Assembly: GCA_000751295.2 (NCBI GenBank)
Contig: CCMO02000001.1
Coordinates: forward strand, 2,405,501-2,469,500
Source of the DNA: a bacterium YEK0313
Lineage (GTDB): Bacteria > Pseudomonadota > Alphaproteobacteria > Rhizobiales > Phreatobacteraceae
Length of the DNA stretch: 64,000 nucleotides
Direction: 5' to 3'
The notes beneath the pieces are model-generated. The model made no database searches. It had not been told where the DNA came from and saw only the letters and a list, made by a program, of their open reading frames with translations. Positions 43,872 to 52,514 of the stretch are shown piece after piece; the stretch's first letter is position 1, and each line of letters starts with the position of its first letter. The translations under genes and the position numbers were made by a program.

Positions 43872-44645
43872 CTAGGGTCGCCGGCCGCCCAGCGCGAACA
43901 TGGCGCCCTGCGGGTCGCGCGCCTGGACGATCCAGTCGCCGCCGGGCACCTGCATGGGGCCGTTCAGGACCTGGCCGCCGGCCTCCTTGAGGCGCGCGGT
44001 GGCCGCGTCGATGTCGGCGACGTTGAAATAGTAGAGCCAGAACGGCGCGTGATAGCCGTCAGGCTGGTTGAACATGCCGCCGATCGGCACATCACCGGCC
44101 GTGAACAGCTGATAGGTGCCCATCGGTCCGATATCGACCGCATCGCCCTTGGCCCAACCGAAAAGGGAGTTGTAGAAGGCGAACGCACTTTGCCAGTCGG
44201 CCGTGCAGAGCTCGTGCCAGCCGACATGGCCGATCCCGCCGGGAGGGACGGGGTCGCGCTGCGGCGGATCCTGCGGCGTGAACAGGGCAAAGCCGACCCC
44301 TTGCGGGTCTGCGACCATGGCGAAGCGGCCGATGCCAGGAATGTCCGTCGGCGGCACGTGGACGGCGCCGCCGCCCTCGCTGACCGCGTCGGCGGTCGTG
44401 TCGACCGATTCGACCCCGACATAGCCGACCCAGTGAGGCGGCGCGCCGCTCGACCTGAAGGCGTCGGGAAGCGGGGTCACGCCGCTGACCTCCCGGTCGC
44501 CCACGGTGAACAGGGCATAGTCGGTGCCCGGCATGGCGACGTCGCGCACCTCCCAGCCCACCACCTTGGCGTAGAACGCCTTGGCGGCCGCCGTATCGGT
44601 GGTCATCAGTTCATACCAGGCAAAATGGCTCGGAGAGGTGGACAT
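43872..44645 (-). CDS. VOC family protein with two VOC domains
   Basis: A 257-residue protein with two tandem modules, residues about 8-122 (FAWYELMTTDTAAAKAFYAKVVGWEVRD ... RFAMVADPQGVGFALFTP) and about 135-255 (GWHELCTADWQSAFAFYNSLFGWAKGD ... DWIVQARDPQGAMFALGG). This matches the two-domain hydroxylase-annotated VOC proteins related to glyoxalase. Function is not established for the group. It is upstream of the antitoxin on the same strand but separated by about 40 bases and the palindromic promoter, so it is probably independent. Confidence 0.88.
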   Translation of the reverse strand: MSTSPSHFAWYELMTTDTAAAKAFYAKVVGWEVRDVAMPGTDYALFTVGDREVSGVTPLPDAFRSSGAPPHWVGYVGVESVDTTADAVSEGGGAVHVPPTDIPGIGRFAMVADPQGVGFALFTPQDPPQRDPVPPGGIGHVGWHELCTADWQSAFAFYNSLFGWAKGDAVDIGPMGTYQLFTAGDVPIGGMFNQPDGYHAPFWLYYFNVADIDAATARLKEAGGQVLNGPMQVPGGDWIVQARDPQGAMFALGGRRP

Positions 44646-44759
44646 GGCCGATGCTCCGCCGCTGGGATGCGAACAATCTGCCATGGATCGATGGAGCCGG
44701 CATAGACTGCGCACCGCCGCGGCGGCAGGGCCGCGGCGGTGCTCTTGTCCGGGCGGCGC

Positions 44760-45047
44760 TCAGGCCGCCTTGCTGAAGATCACGACGACCTCGGTGAACT
44801 CGCGATCATGCGGCGCCAGCGTACGCCGGTCGTCGACCCAGCTCGCCAGCTTGACGATGCGGCCGGTCTCGGCGCCGCCCTCGTCGTGCCCGTTCGGCTC
44901 GACGATGGCGAGGCCGTCGGCGTCGATGAAGAAGGTATGGTCGCCGAACAGCCGGTTGAACTGCGGGATCACCGGATGATCCTCCGGCACCTGCTGCGCC
45001 GGGAATTGGCTCAGAGCCTGTTCGATACGGGGAGGGTCGAGCTTCAC
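44760..45047 (-). CDS. Small conserved-looking hypothetical protein, 95 aa
   Basis: A GTG start preceded by AAGGAGAGTGCATC gives a 95-residue acidic protein: VKLDPPRIEQALSQFPAQQVPEDHPVIPQFNRLFGDHTFFIDADGLAIVEP, then GRIVKLASWVDDRRTLAPHDREFTEVVVIFSKAA. The first Met is read from GTG. The FGDHTFFID-type strand and balanced composition suggest a small soluble alpha/beta protein. No domain is recognised. The frame is open further upstream, but the ribosome-binding site favours this start. Confidence 0.7.
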   Translation of the reverse strand: MKLDPPRIEQALSQFPAQQVPEDHPVIPQFNRLFGDHTFFIDADGLAIVEPNGHDEGGAETGRIVKLASWVDDRRTLAPHDREFTEVVVIFSKAA

Positions 45048-45225
45048 GATGCACTCTCCTTGTCGTGTCGGTGTTGTCAGGGCGGTCAGGCCCGATGGCG
45101 TGCCCACGGGGCAGCCAGGGTCGGCACGGCCGCGGCAACCGCACAGGCCGCCACAAGGGGTGGAACGACGGGCGGCGCCCGCCGTTCCCGCATGGTGCAT
45201 TTCGTTCGGGCCGATGCCCGCCGCG

Positions 45226-46137
45226 TCAGGCCCGGCTGGTGGTGCCGACCGCGACGCCCGCGAGGATCAGCGCGGTGGCGACGATCAGGGTGAGATCGAT
45301 GGTTTCGCCGAGGGCGAGCGCCGAACCGGCGATGCCGACGATGGGGGTGCCGAGAATGCCGAGCGCGGTGGTGGTGGCCGGCACGCTGCGGTTGACCACT
45401 GCCATGGCCCAGAAGCCGAGAACGGTGCCGATCAGCACATTATAGGCGAAGGCAAGGACGAGCGGCGCGCTCCAATGCGGGTGCGGCAACGGCTCGAAGA
45501 TCGACGCGAGCACGGTCAGGACGAGGGTCGCGAGCAGTGTCTGCCAGAAGGTGAGCTGGAACGGCGTCGCGGTCCAGCGATGAGCGCGTACATAGAGAAT
45601 GCTGACCGACCAGGACAGGGCGGAGAGCAGCAGCAGGCCGTTGCCGAACAGCGCCTGGCGGTCGCTCCAGTCGAAGCCGGCGGGATTGAACAGCAGGAGC
45701 AGCCCGCACAGTCCGATGGCGATGCCGGCGAGCCGGCGGGCCGGCAGCGTCTCGCCGAGCAGCAGCCAGGCGCCGGGCGTCACCCAGAGCGGCGTCGTAT
45801 AGCCGAGTACCACCGATCGGCCGGCCGGCACGTATTTGAGGCCGGCGGCCATCAGGGCGGAGAAGGCGACCATGTGGAACAGGCCGATGGCGATGATGAC
45901 GGGCACGTCGCCGCGCGCCGGCACGATGAACTGGCCGCTGAGCCTGAGCACGACGAACAGGACTGCGCAGGCGATCGCGGTGCGGATCGCCACCGTCCAG
46001 AGCGGTGTCACCTCGGCGACGATGAGCTTGGTCACCGGCCAGTTGAGACCCCAGGCGAAGATCACCACGACGAACAGGGCAAGGGCGGTCGCCCGCGAGA
46101 TGTCGCGGCGCTGTGCGGTATCGGCGGCAGGGGTCAT
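45226..46137 (-). CDS. EamA family (drug/metabolite) transporter
   Basis: A 303-residue protein of ten helices in two five-helix EamA repeats, beginning ALALFVVVIFAWGLNWPVTKLIVAEVTPLWTVAIRTAIA and repeated from GNGLLLLSALSWSVSILYVRAHRWTATPFQLTFWQTLLA. The conserved Pro-rich turns GYTTPLWVTPGAWLLLGETLPARRLAGIAIGLCGLLLL and ALGILGTPIVGIAGSALALGE are present. These pumps export amino acids or metabolites; the substrate is unknown. It stands alone on the minus strand. Confidence 0.9.
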   Translation of the reverse strand: MTPAADTAQRRDISRATALALFVVVIFAWGLNWPVTKLIVAEVTPLWTVAIRTAIACAVLFVVLRLSGQFIVPARGDVPVIIAIGLFHMVAFSALMAAGLKYVPAGRSVVLGYTTPLWVTPGAWLLLGETLPARRLAGIAIGLCGLLLLFNPAGFDWSDRQALFGNGLLLLSALSWSVSILYVRAHRWTATPFQLTFWQTLLATLVLTVLASIFEPLPHPHWSAPLVLAFAYNVLIGTVLGFWAMAVVNRSVPATTTALGILGTPIVGIAGSALALGETIDLTLIVATALILAGVAVGTTSRA

Positions 46138-46381
46138 GAAGCTCGGGTCACGCGGGCTGGCGGCATGGCGGATCTCGGGTCCGGCCGCAGTCTGGCGCTT
46201 TCGACGGCGTTGCGAAAGGACTGCTTGGCCGGCCGCCGCAAGGCCAATTCGCTGAAGGCAGGGCAGGCGAGCGTGCGGCCATCGACCCCCGCGAGATCAC
46301 TTCCGCTAGGCTTGGCCCGCGGTCGTGCGGAGCCTGCCCGATCGACATCTGCCAAAGACGAGTTTCGAGGACGCTGCCAGC

Positions 46382-47170
46382 ATGACCTTTCCTCCGCGTC
46401 CAGACCGTGCCGATGCGGCGCCCGTCGCCGAGATCCGCGCCAACCTTGCCGCCGTCAGGGCCCGCATCGACGCCGCCTGCGCGGCGGCCGGGCGCCCGGC
46501 GCACGAGGTTCGGCTGCTGCCGGTCAGCAAGACCGTGGCGATCCCGGCCCTGCGGGCGGCGGTCGAAGCCGGCATCACCACGTTCGGCGAGAACAAGGTG
46601 CAGGAAGCGAGGCTGAAGGCGGAGGCGCTCGCCGACCTGCCGGTGCACTGGAGCGTGATCGGGCACCTGCAGACGAACAAGGCGAAATATGTCGCCCGTT
46701 TCGCATCCGAGTTCCAGGCGCTCGACAGCCTCAAGGTGGCCGCCGCGCTCGACGAGCGGCTGCAGGCCGAGGGACGCGGTCTCGACGTCTTCGTGCAGGT
46801 CAATACCTCGGGCGAGGCGAGCAAATATGGGCTCGCGCCCGACGATGTCGCCGGCTTCGTCGCCGAGCTGCCGGCCTTTGCCAGCCTGAGGCCGCGTGGG
46901 CTGATGACGCTTGCCGTGTTCACGCAGGACGAGGCGCAGGTCAGGGCCTGTTTCCGGCTGCTGCGCGGCCTGCGCGACCGCCTGCGCGAGACCGCCCCTC
47001 ACGGCATTCGCCTCGACGAATTGTCGATGGGCATGTCGGGGGACTATGAATGGGCCATCGCGGAAGGGGCGACCGTCGTCCGGGTCGGCCAGGCCATTTT
47101 CGGCCGCCGGCCCACCCCCGACGGCACCTATTGGCCGGGCCTGCTGCCGGCCACGGAAAGCGTCGGCTGA
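46382..47170 (+). CDS. YggS family pyridoxal phosphate homeostasis protein
   Basis: A 262-residue protein with the PLP-binding Lys K50 in VRLLPVSKTVAIPALRAAVEAGITTFGENKVQEA, then VHWSVIGHLQTNKAKYVARFASEFQALDSLKVAAAL, VNTSGEASKYGL and SMGMSGDYEWAIAEGATVVRVGQAIFG. The fold is the N-terminal barrel of alanine racemase. These proteins carry PLP without known catalysis and affect vitamin B6 and amino acid balance. Slightly longer than the usual 230 residues because of a 15-residue N-terminal extension. Confidence 0.95.
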   Translation: MTFPPRPDRADAAPVAEIRANLAAVRARIDAACAAAGRPAHEVRLLPVSKTVAIPALRAAVEAGITTFGENKVQEARLKAEALADLPVHWSVIGHLQTNKAKYVARFASEFQALDSLKVAAALDERLQAEGRGLDVFVQVNTSGEASKYGLAPDDVAGFVAELPAFASLRPRGLMTLAVFTQDEAQVRACFRLLRGLRDRLRETAPHGIRLDELSMGMSGDYEWAIAEGATVVRVGQAIFGRRPTPDGTYWPGLLPATESVG

Positions 47171-47182
47171 GCCGCGCGGCGC

Positions 47183-48739
47183 TCAGCGTTTCGCAACGCC
47201 CCAGGTGATGGGCTGGTTCGCGGGCCAGGGCGCATAGCCCTGCACCCGCGGATGCACCGCCTCGATATTCGGGCTGAAATAGAGCGGAATGATCGGCACG
47301 TCCGTGCGGATCCGGTCGTGCAGCTGCGCGAAGATCCGGCCACGCGCGGCATCGTCGCTGAGCCGCTCGCTCTCCGCCAGCAGGCGGATCGCTTCCGCCT
47401 CGCCATATTGCGCGGTCTTGATCGCGGCCTTGTCGGCAATGAAGGTCGCGTAGAGCAGGCCGGGATCGAAGCGCGGCGAGAAGCTGAACGACTGCATCTG
47501 GAACCGGCCGTTGAGGTAGTTCGACAATTGCGTCGCCCAGTCGACGACGTCGAGCTGCACCTTGAAGCCGGCGGCGGTCAACATGGCCTCCATCATGACG
47601 GCGTTCTGATACATGGCGGCATATTGCCGATTGGTCTGCAGGCGCAGCGGTTCGCCCTTGTAGCCGGCCTCGCGGAGCAGCGCCTGGGCGCGCGCCGGAT
47701 CATGGGCTGGCCACTGCGTGAAATGCGGGGTGAAGAAGGCGGTCGCGTCGCTGACCGCGGAAGGATTGGCCTCGGCCAGGCCGAGATTGCGAGCCTCGGC
47801 GATCTGCTTCAGGTCGAGGGCGTGGGCGATGGCCTGCCGGATCTTGACGTTCGACAGGAGCGGATCGTCGGTCTGCAGGAGCAGCACGGCCCAGGCGAGG
47901 CCCGGCACCGAGGAGACCTGCATGCCGCGCTGGCGCAGCGTCTCGATCTGCTGCGGTTCGATCTGGTGGACGATGTCGACCGCTCCGGTCACCAGGGCCG
48001 CCTCGCGGGCGCTGGCATCGGGAATGACGCGGAACTGCACCTGGTCGACCAGCATGGTGCGGGCGCCGGCAAAGCCGCTCGCCGGCGCGCGGCTCGGCCG
48101 ATAGTCCGCCACCTTCTCGAGCAGGATAAACTCGGCGCGCCGCCATTCCTTGAGCCGCAGCGGCCCGGAGCCGATCGGCGTCGTCCACTTGCCTTCGGCG
48201 TCGACGCTGTCGGGATGAGCGGCGACGATGTGGCACTGGAGATTGGCGAGCTGCTTGAGGAACAGGGCGCTCGGCCGGTCGAGGCGGAACACGATGGTCT
48301 TCGGATCCGGCGCCTCGACGCTGGTGACGCGCGCGCCCGAGCGGCCGTCGAAGACGACGCGGCAGCCCCAGGTGGACGCGCCGATCAGCCGCTCCCACAT
48401 CCATTTGACCTCGGCCGAGGTGACCGGCTTGCCGTTGTGGAAGGTCGCGCCGTCGCGCAGCCTGAACGTATAGGTCTTGCCTTCGTCGGAGATCTCCCAG
48501 GAATCGGCGAGGGCCGGCCCGACGCTCAGGTCGCGCCGGTAGGCGACCAGGCCTTCGAAGATCTGGTGGATGACCGTGTCGGTGTTGGAATCCCTGTTGA
48601 CGCCGGGCTCGAGGCTGCGGATGTCGGCGCTGAGGCCGACGACGAGGCGCGACGGCGTCTGTCCGCGGGCCGCGGGGGCGAGCGGCAACGCTGCGAGGAC
48701 GAGGCCGGCGAGGGCGGCGCGGACGATGGCGGCTCTCAT
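47183..48739 (-). CDS. ABC importer solute-binding protein, family 5 (peptide/nickel type)
   Basis: A 518-residue exported protein: signal MRAAIVRAALAGLVLAALPLAPAARGQ, then LVVGLSADIRSLEPGVNRDSNTDTVIHQIFEGLVAYRRDLSVGPALADSWEISDEGKTYTFRLRDGATFHNGKPVTSAEVKW, the classic DppA/OppA opening. The ATG follows AAGGAGGGCC. Ligands of such proteins include peptides, opines and amides. The permeases and ATPase for it are absent here; the only matching set in the window starts at 55237 on the other strand. It ends the operon hydrolase-amidase-binding protein. Confidence 0.92.
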   Translation of the reverse strand: MRAAIVRAALAGLVLAALPLAPAARGQTPSRLVVGLSADIRSLEPGVNRDSNTDTVIHQIFEGLVAYRRDLSVGPALADSWEISDEGKTYTFRLRDGATFHNGKPVTSAEVKWMWERLIGASTWGCRVVFDGRSGARVTSVEAPDPKTIVFRLDRPSALFLKQLANLQCHIVAAHPDSVDAEGKWTTPIGSGPLRLKEWRRAEFILLEKVADYRPSRAPASGFAGARTMLVDQVQFRVIPDASAREAALVTGAVDIVHQIEPQQIETLRQRGMQVSSVPGLAWAVLLLQTDDPLLSNVKIRQAIAHALDLKQIAEARNLGLAEANPSAVSDATAFFTPHFTQWPAHDPARAQALLREAGYKGEPLRLQTNRQYAAMYQNAVMMEAMLTAAGFKVQLDVVDWATQLSNYLNGRFQMQSFSFSPRFDPGLLYATFIADKAAIKTAQYGEAEAIRLLAESERLSDDAARGRIFAQLHDRIRTDVPIIPLYFSPNIEAVHPRVQGYAPWPANQPITWGVAKR

Positions 48740-48753
48740 GGAAAGGCCCTCCT

Positions 48754-49626
48754 TCAAGACGAAAGCGCGGCGGGCTGCCGGCAGTCGGCGGTCAGCGCGG
48801 CACCGAAGAAATCCTGAACCGCCGGCATCAGGCCGTCGTAGCGATGGGCGACGCCCGGCACGATGTCGTGGCGGACGGCGATGCCGAAATTCTGGAAGCT
48901 CGCCTTCAGGGCGAGCATGCGCTGCTGCCGGTCGCGGCCGGCAAGCTCCCAGTCGATGCGCCAGGCCGGATTGGACGGCTGGATCGTGATCTCCCAGGTC
49001 TCCGTGTCGTCGCCACCGATCACCATCTGGATCGGCAGCGCGCGGATCGCGGCGATGTCGAGCGGCTTGCGCCAGATCGTCTCGAAATTGCGGACGCCGA
49101 CCCAGTAGTCGTAGTCGAGGTCGAGCAGGGTTACGAGGCCCGGCGCGCCGATGGAGACGGCGCTGAGGCGCTCGGGGTGCAGATAGAGGAAGCGGTGGGA
49201 GAAATGACCGCCGCCCGAAAAACCGCAGAGTGCGAAACGGTCGCCCGCGATGCGGTAGCGCTGGCGCATCTCGTCGACCATGGCGAGGAGGATGAGGTCG
49301 TAGCGGATCGCGCCGGGAACGGTGAGCTTGTAGGAATTGACGTCGGTCGGCGTGGTGATGCCGGCCGGGAACAGCGGCGCCAGGACGATGCAGCGATGGG
49401 CTTCGGCGAAGGCGGCGAAACCGTCGCGGCAGCCGGCGGCATCGCGCAGCGTACCGTGCACGACGACGACGAGCGGATGCTCCTCCTCGCCTTCCTCGGC
49501 ATAGTCGATAGGCACATAGGCGCAGTAGGAGAAGCGCGGGTCCATCTGGCTCGCATAGAAGGTCGTCCGGCCGAAATCGTAGGACGACAGGATCTTGCCG
49601 TGCGGCCGGCGGGGCATGGTTGTCAT
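48754..49626 (-). CDS. Alpha/beta hydrolase
   Basis: A 290-residue protein with VVVVHGTLRDAAGCRDGFAAFAEAHRCIVLAPLFPAGI (oxyanion-hole region), nucleophile S137 in FALCGFSGGGHFSHRF (G-x-S-x-G), an acid near PIQMVIGGDDTETWEI and His near GVAHRYDGLMPAVQDFF. The fold resembles the PHB-depolymerase/dienelactone-like esterases. The gene overlaps the amidase gene by four bases and is 14 bases upstream of the binding protein gene. It may cleave an ester or amide taken up by the importer; the substrate is not known. Confidence 0.87.
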   Translation of the reverse strand: MTTMPRRPHGKILSSYDFGRTTFYASQMDPRFSYCAYVPIDYAEEGEEEHPLVVVVHGTLRDAAGCRDGFAAFAEAHRCIVLAPLFPAGITTPTDVNSYKLTVPGAIRYDLILLAMVDEMRQRYRIAGDRFALCGFSGGGHFSHRFLYLHPERLSAVSIGAPGLVTLLDLDYDYWVGVRNFETIWRKPLDIAAIRALPIQMVIGGDDTETWEITIQPSNPAWRIDWELAGRDRQQRMLALKASFQNFGIAVRHDIVPGVAHRYDGLMPAVQDFFGAALTADCRQPAALSS

Positions 49627-51086
49627 GACCGGTATCCTTGCGGGTCGATGGCGGTAACCGGGGCGTCGTGGGCGGCGATGATGTCGCCGACGGCAAAGCA
49701 GAGGTCCTCGCGGTAGCGGCCGGCGACGACCTGCACGCCATTGGGCACCGCGCCGGCGAGCCCCATGGGCACCGAGAGCCCGGGCAGGCCGAGCACCGAT
49801 ATCGCCATCATCGGTCCCTGCGCCGCCAGCACCCGCGTGGTTTCGGCGGTGTCCTTGACGTCGAAGCCGACCTTGAAGGGCAATTCGGCCGAGACCGGCA
49901 TGACGACGACCGGATAGGTCTCAAAGAACAGCTGCCAGTCGCGCAGCGCCGCCGAGCGTTCGCCGAGCGCGACCAGGACGTCCTCTGCGCCGTAGCGCGG
50001 CAGCACCTCGTTCCACAGGGCGATGGCGCGGCGGATCCCTTCATCGCCTTTCGAATCGATCAGCGGCTGAAGCCCCGCCATCACGTCGGCCATGGACAGC
50101 TTGGCCCAGAGGTCGCCGAGCTCGCGAAGCCGCGGCGGCTCGATCTCCTCGACATGGCAGCCGGCGGCTTCCAGTCGCCGTCCGGCCTCTCTCACCGCCG
50201 CGGCGACCGCCGGGTCGACCGCGAGACCGGCGGGCTGCGGCACCAGGGCGACCTTGAGCGGGCGCGCCGGCTCAGGTTGCGGGGCCGGCACCAGGGTGCG
50301 CGGATCGCGCGGGCTCGGTTTCGCCATGGCGTCGAAGGCGAGCCGCATGTCGCGCATCGAGCGGGTGAGGGGGCCCTGGACCGCCATGAGCTGCGAGGCG
50401 ATCGGCGCCAGCCCGGTGGCCGTGGCATTGCTGGAGGGGACCCTGCCATAGGTCGGCCGCAGGCCGAAGACGCCGCAGCAATAGGCGGGATAACGCACCG
50501 AGCCGGCAATGTCGTTGCCATGCGCGATCGGCCCCATGCCGCTCGCCACGGCCGCGCCGGCGCCGCCCGACGATCCGCCCGGCGTGATCGCCGCGTTCCA
50601 GGGATTGACCGTTGCGCCGTGCAGCGCGTTGTCGGTGTGCCAGCGCATCGAATAGCAGGGCGTGTTGGTCCGCCCGACGACGATGGCGCCGGCCTCGCGC
50701 AGATTGGCGACAACGGGATTGTCGACCGTCGCGATGAGGTCGCGATAAGCCTCGACGCCGCCGTCCGTCGGGTGGCCGCGCTGGTCGATATTGACCTTGA
50801 TGGTCACGGGAACGCCGTGCAGGGGACCGAGCGCCGTCCCGTCCCGCCGGGCCTGATCGGCGCGGTCGGCATCGGCGAGGGCTTCCGCGTCGAAGCGGCG
50901 CACCACCGCATTGAGCGCGCCGTTCACGGCGTCCATGCGGGCAAGGCAGGAGGCGACAGCCTCCCGGCTCGAAACGACCCCCGCGCGGATGAGCGCGGCG
51001 AGCTCGGCCGCCTCCAGCGCCCACAGGTCGCCGGGCGAGCGCCCGGCGGCGGATTGCAAGGGGCGGGCGGCGGCGGCAGATGGCAT
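49623..51086 (-). CDS. Amidase signature family enzyme
   Basis: A 487-residue amidase. The Ser-cisSer-Lys triad is visible: K97 in HGVPVTIKVNID, S172 in TPGGSSGGAGAAVASGMGPIAHG and S196 in NDIAGSVRYPA (24 residues apart, as in malonamidase). Such enzymes hydrolyse amides, arylamides or carbamoyl compounds to acid and ammonia. The start at 51086 is within MPSAAAARPLQ; the upstream frame reaches into the promoter region. It is the first gene of the minus-strand operon and is divergent from the FCD regulator. Confidence 0.94.
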   Translation of the reverse strand: MPSAAAARPLQSAAGRSPGDLWALEAAELAALIRAGVVSSREAVASCLARMDAVNGALNAVVRRFDAEALADADRADQARRDGTALGPLHGVPVTIKVNIDQRGHPTDGGVEAYRDLIATVDNPVVANLREAGAIVVGRTNTPCYSMRWHTDNALHGATVNPWNAAITPGGSSGGAGAAVASGMGPIAHGNDIAGSVRYPAYCCGVFGLRPTYGRVPSSNATATGLAPIASQLMAVQGPLTRSMRDMRLAFDAMAKPSPRDPRTLVPAPQPEPARPLKVALVPQPAGLAVDPAVAAAVREAGRRLEAAGCHVEEIEPPRLRELGDLWAKLSMADVMAGLQPLIDSKGDEGIRRAIALWNEVLPRYGAEDVLVALGERSAALRDWQLFFETYPVVVMPVSAELPFKVGFDVKDTAETTRVLAAQGPMMAISVLGLPGLSVPMGLAGAVPNGVQVVAGRYREDLCFAVGDIIAAHDAPVTAIDPQGYRS

Positions 51087-51124
51087 GGCAAACCTCAATG
51101 TCCAGGCAATGGAGGCCGATGAGT

Positions 51125-51147
51125 TGTTTTTTGTCAACGTATGATAC
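51125..51147. promoter_or_regulatory. AT-rich promoter/operator between amidase and regulator genes
   Basis: TGTTTTTTGTC (51125-51135) is followed by the dyad GTATGATAC (51139-51147). On the minus strand this reads GTATCATAC then TTGACA, a good -35 box for the amidase operon. The 11-base TGTTTTTTGTC recurs exactly at 55097-55107 before the C45 gene. It is a candidate target of the adjacent regulator. Confidence 0.45.
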
Positions 51148-51295
51148 AGGCTGGATGTGAAAAAAGTCGTCGCGGCTGCTGCGGGGCCGGTCCGTTTCCG
51201 GGTCCTGCCGCGCCACGCCGGCGACCCGGAACCCACCTGCCGCGCCGTGCTGGTTCACGCTTGGCGTCGCGCTCATCGATTTCTACAGTCCCGCC

Positions 51296-52282
51296 ATGCC
51301 GCGCCAGAAGAATCCCCCGCCGTCCACGTCTCCCCGTTCTGCCAAGGCCAAGGCCGACGCGGCGGTCGGCCGCCGGCGCAGCGCCAAGGCTGCGCAGGAG
51401 CCAGCCGATCCGCCGAGCCGGCTGCAGCGCGACCTCTTGCCGCGCATTCTCGATCTGGTCCGGCAGGACGGGCTGGAACCGGGCCATCGGCTGATGGAGG
51501 CGGCGCTTGCGCGGCGCCTGCAGGTCTCGCGTACGCCGGTTCGCGCCGCCCTGCGCCACCTGGCGGATCGCGGCGTCCTGGGAGCGCTGCCGACCGGCGG
51601 CTATGCGCTGGCGAAGCCGGTCGAGGGGCTGGCCGACAAGGAGTTCGCGGCCACGGGCTCGGAGGTCGACATCTGGTGCGCGCGCATGGCGCGCGACCGG
51701 TTGTCCGGCGCCCTGCCGCCGCAGATCTCCGAGGCCGACCTGATGCGGCGCTACGGGCTCGGCCGGCCGCTTCTGCTGCGCATCCTGAACAAGCTCGCCG
51801 AAGTCGGCATGGTCGAGCGCCTGCCCGGCCACGGCTGGCTGTTCTCGCCGGTCAACGACCCCGCGGCGATTGCCGAAAGCTACGCGTTCCGCCGCATCAT
51901 TGAGCCGGCCTCGCTGCTCGAATGCGGGGCGCGCATCGACCGGGCCTGGCTTGCCGAAATGCGGCGGCGCCACGAGGACATGCTGGCGCGGACCTGGAGC
52001 GAGGGCCTGAGCGTCTCGCTGTTCGAGATGAACGCCGATTTCCACGAGGGCCTGATCGCCGCCTCCGGCAATCGCTACCTGCTGCTGGCGCTGCAGCAGC
52101 AGACGCGGCTCCGGCGCTATACAAACTACGAATGGCGCTACGGTCCCGAGCGGGTGAAGGTCTCGTGCCAGCAGCATCTTGAGATCATCGGCCGGCTCGA
52201 GGCCGGCGAGGTCGAGGTGGCGGCCGCGCTGCTGCGCCAGCATCTCGATCTCGCACGCACCGTCAGCCTGGGTCCCCGCTGA
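51296..52282 (+). CDS. GntR/FCD family regulator with an extra winged helix
   Basis: A 328-residue protein with a basic N-terminal tail (residues 1-38), a GntR winged helix at about 42-106 (ILDLVRQDGLEPGHRLMEAALARRLQVSRTPVRAALRHLADRGVLGALPTGGYAL), a second winged-helix-like segment at about 126-186 (RMARDRLSGALPPQISEADLMRRYGLGRPLLLRILNKLAEVGMVERLPGHGWLFSP), and an FCD ligand domain from about 190 with metal-ligand candidates in NADFHEG and two later QHL motifs. Typical members are about 230 residues with one winged helix. It is divergent from the amidase operon and precedes the aminotransferase gene. Confidence 0.9.
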   Translation: MPRQKNPPPSTSPRSAKAKADAAVGRRRSAKAAQEPADPPSRLQRDLLPRILDLVRQDGLEPGHRLMEAALARRLQVSRTPVRAALRHLADRGVLGALPTGGYALAKPVEGLADKEFAATGSEVDIWCARMARDRLSGALPPQISEADLMRRYGLGRPLLLRILNKLAEVGMVERLPGHGWLFSPVNDPAAIAESYAFRRIIEPASLLECGARIDRAWLAEMRRRHEDMLARTWSEGLSVSLFEMNADFHEGLIAASGNRYLLLALQQQTRLRRYTNYEWRYGPERVKVSCQQHLEIIGRLEAGEVEVAAALLRQHLDLARTVSLGPR

Positions 52283-52514
52283 CCCCGCTGCAAGGCCCAC
52301 CGACACGCGGTTCGTGCCGCAATTTATCGGCGCGGCCTCTTGCTCAATGTCTTTTGTGAATTCATAGTGCATGTGCGCGCCGCGATTGCGGCGCAGGGCT
52401 GTGCCGGCGGGCCGCGCCGGCGCAGCACCACCAGGGCATTGTCGCGAGCGGCGATGATGCCGACCATCTCGCATGGCGCTTCGCCCGCCGTGCGACCGAC
52501 GCGCGGGTGTTGCC

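Noticed and set aside
45049..47049. A 666-codon plus-strand open frame
   Set aside because: It runs opposite the EamA gene and then out of frame through the YggS gene; composition (Gly/Arg/Glu/Asp repeats) is that of a shadow frame.
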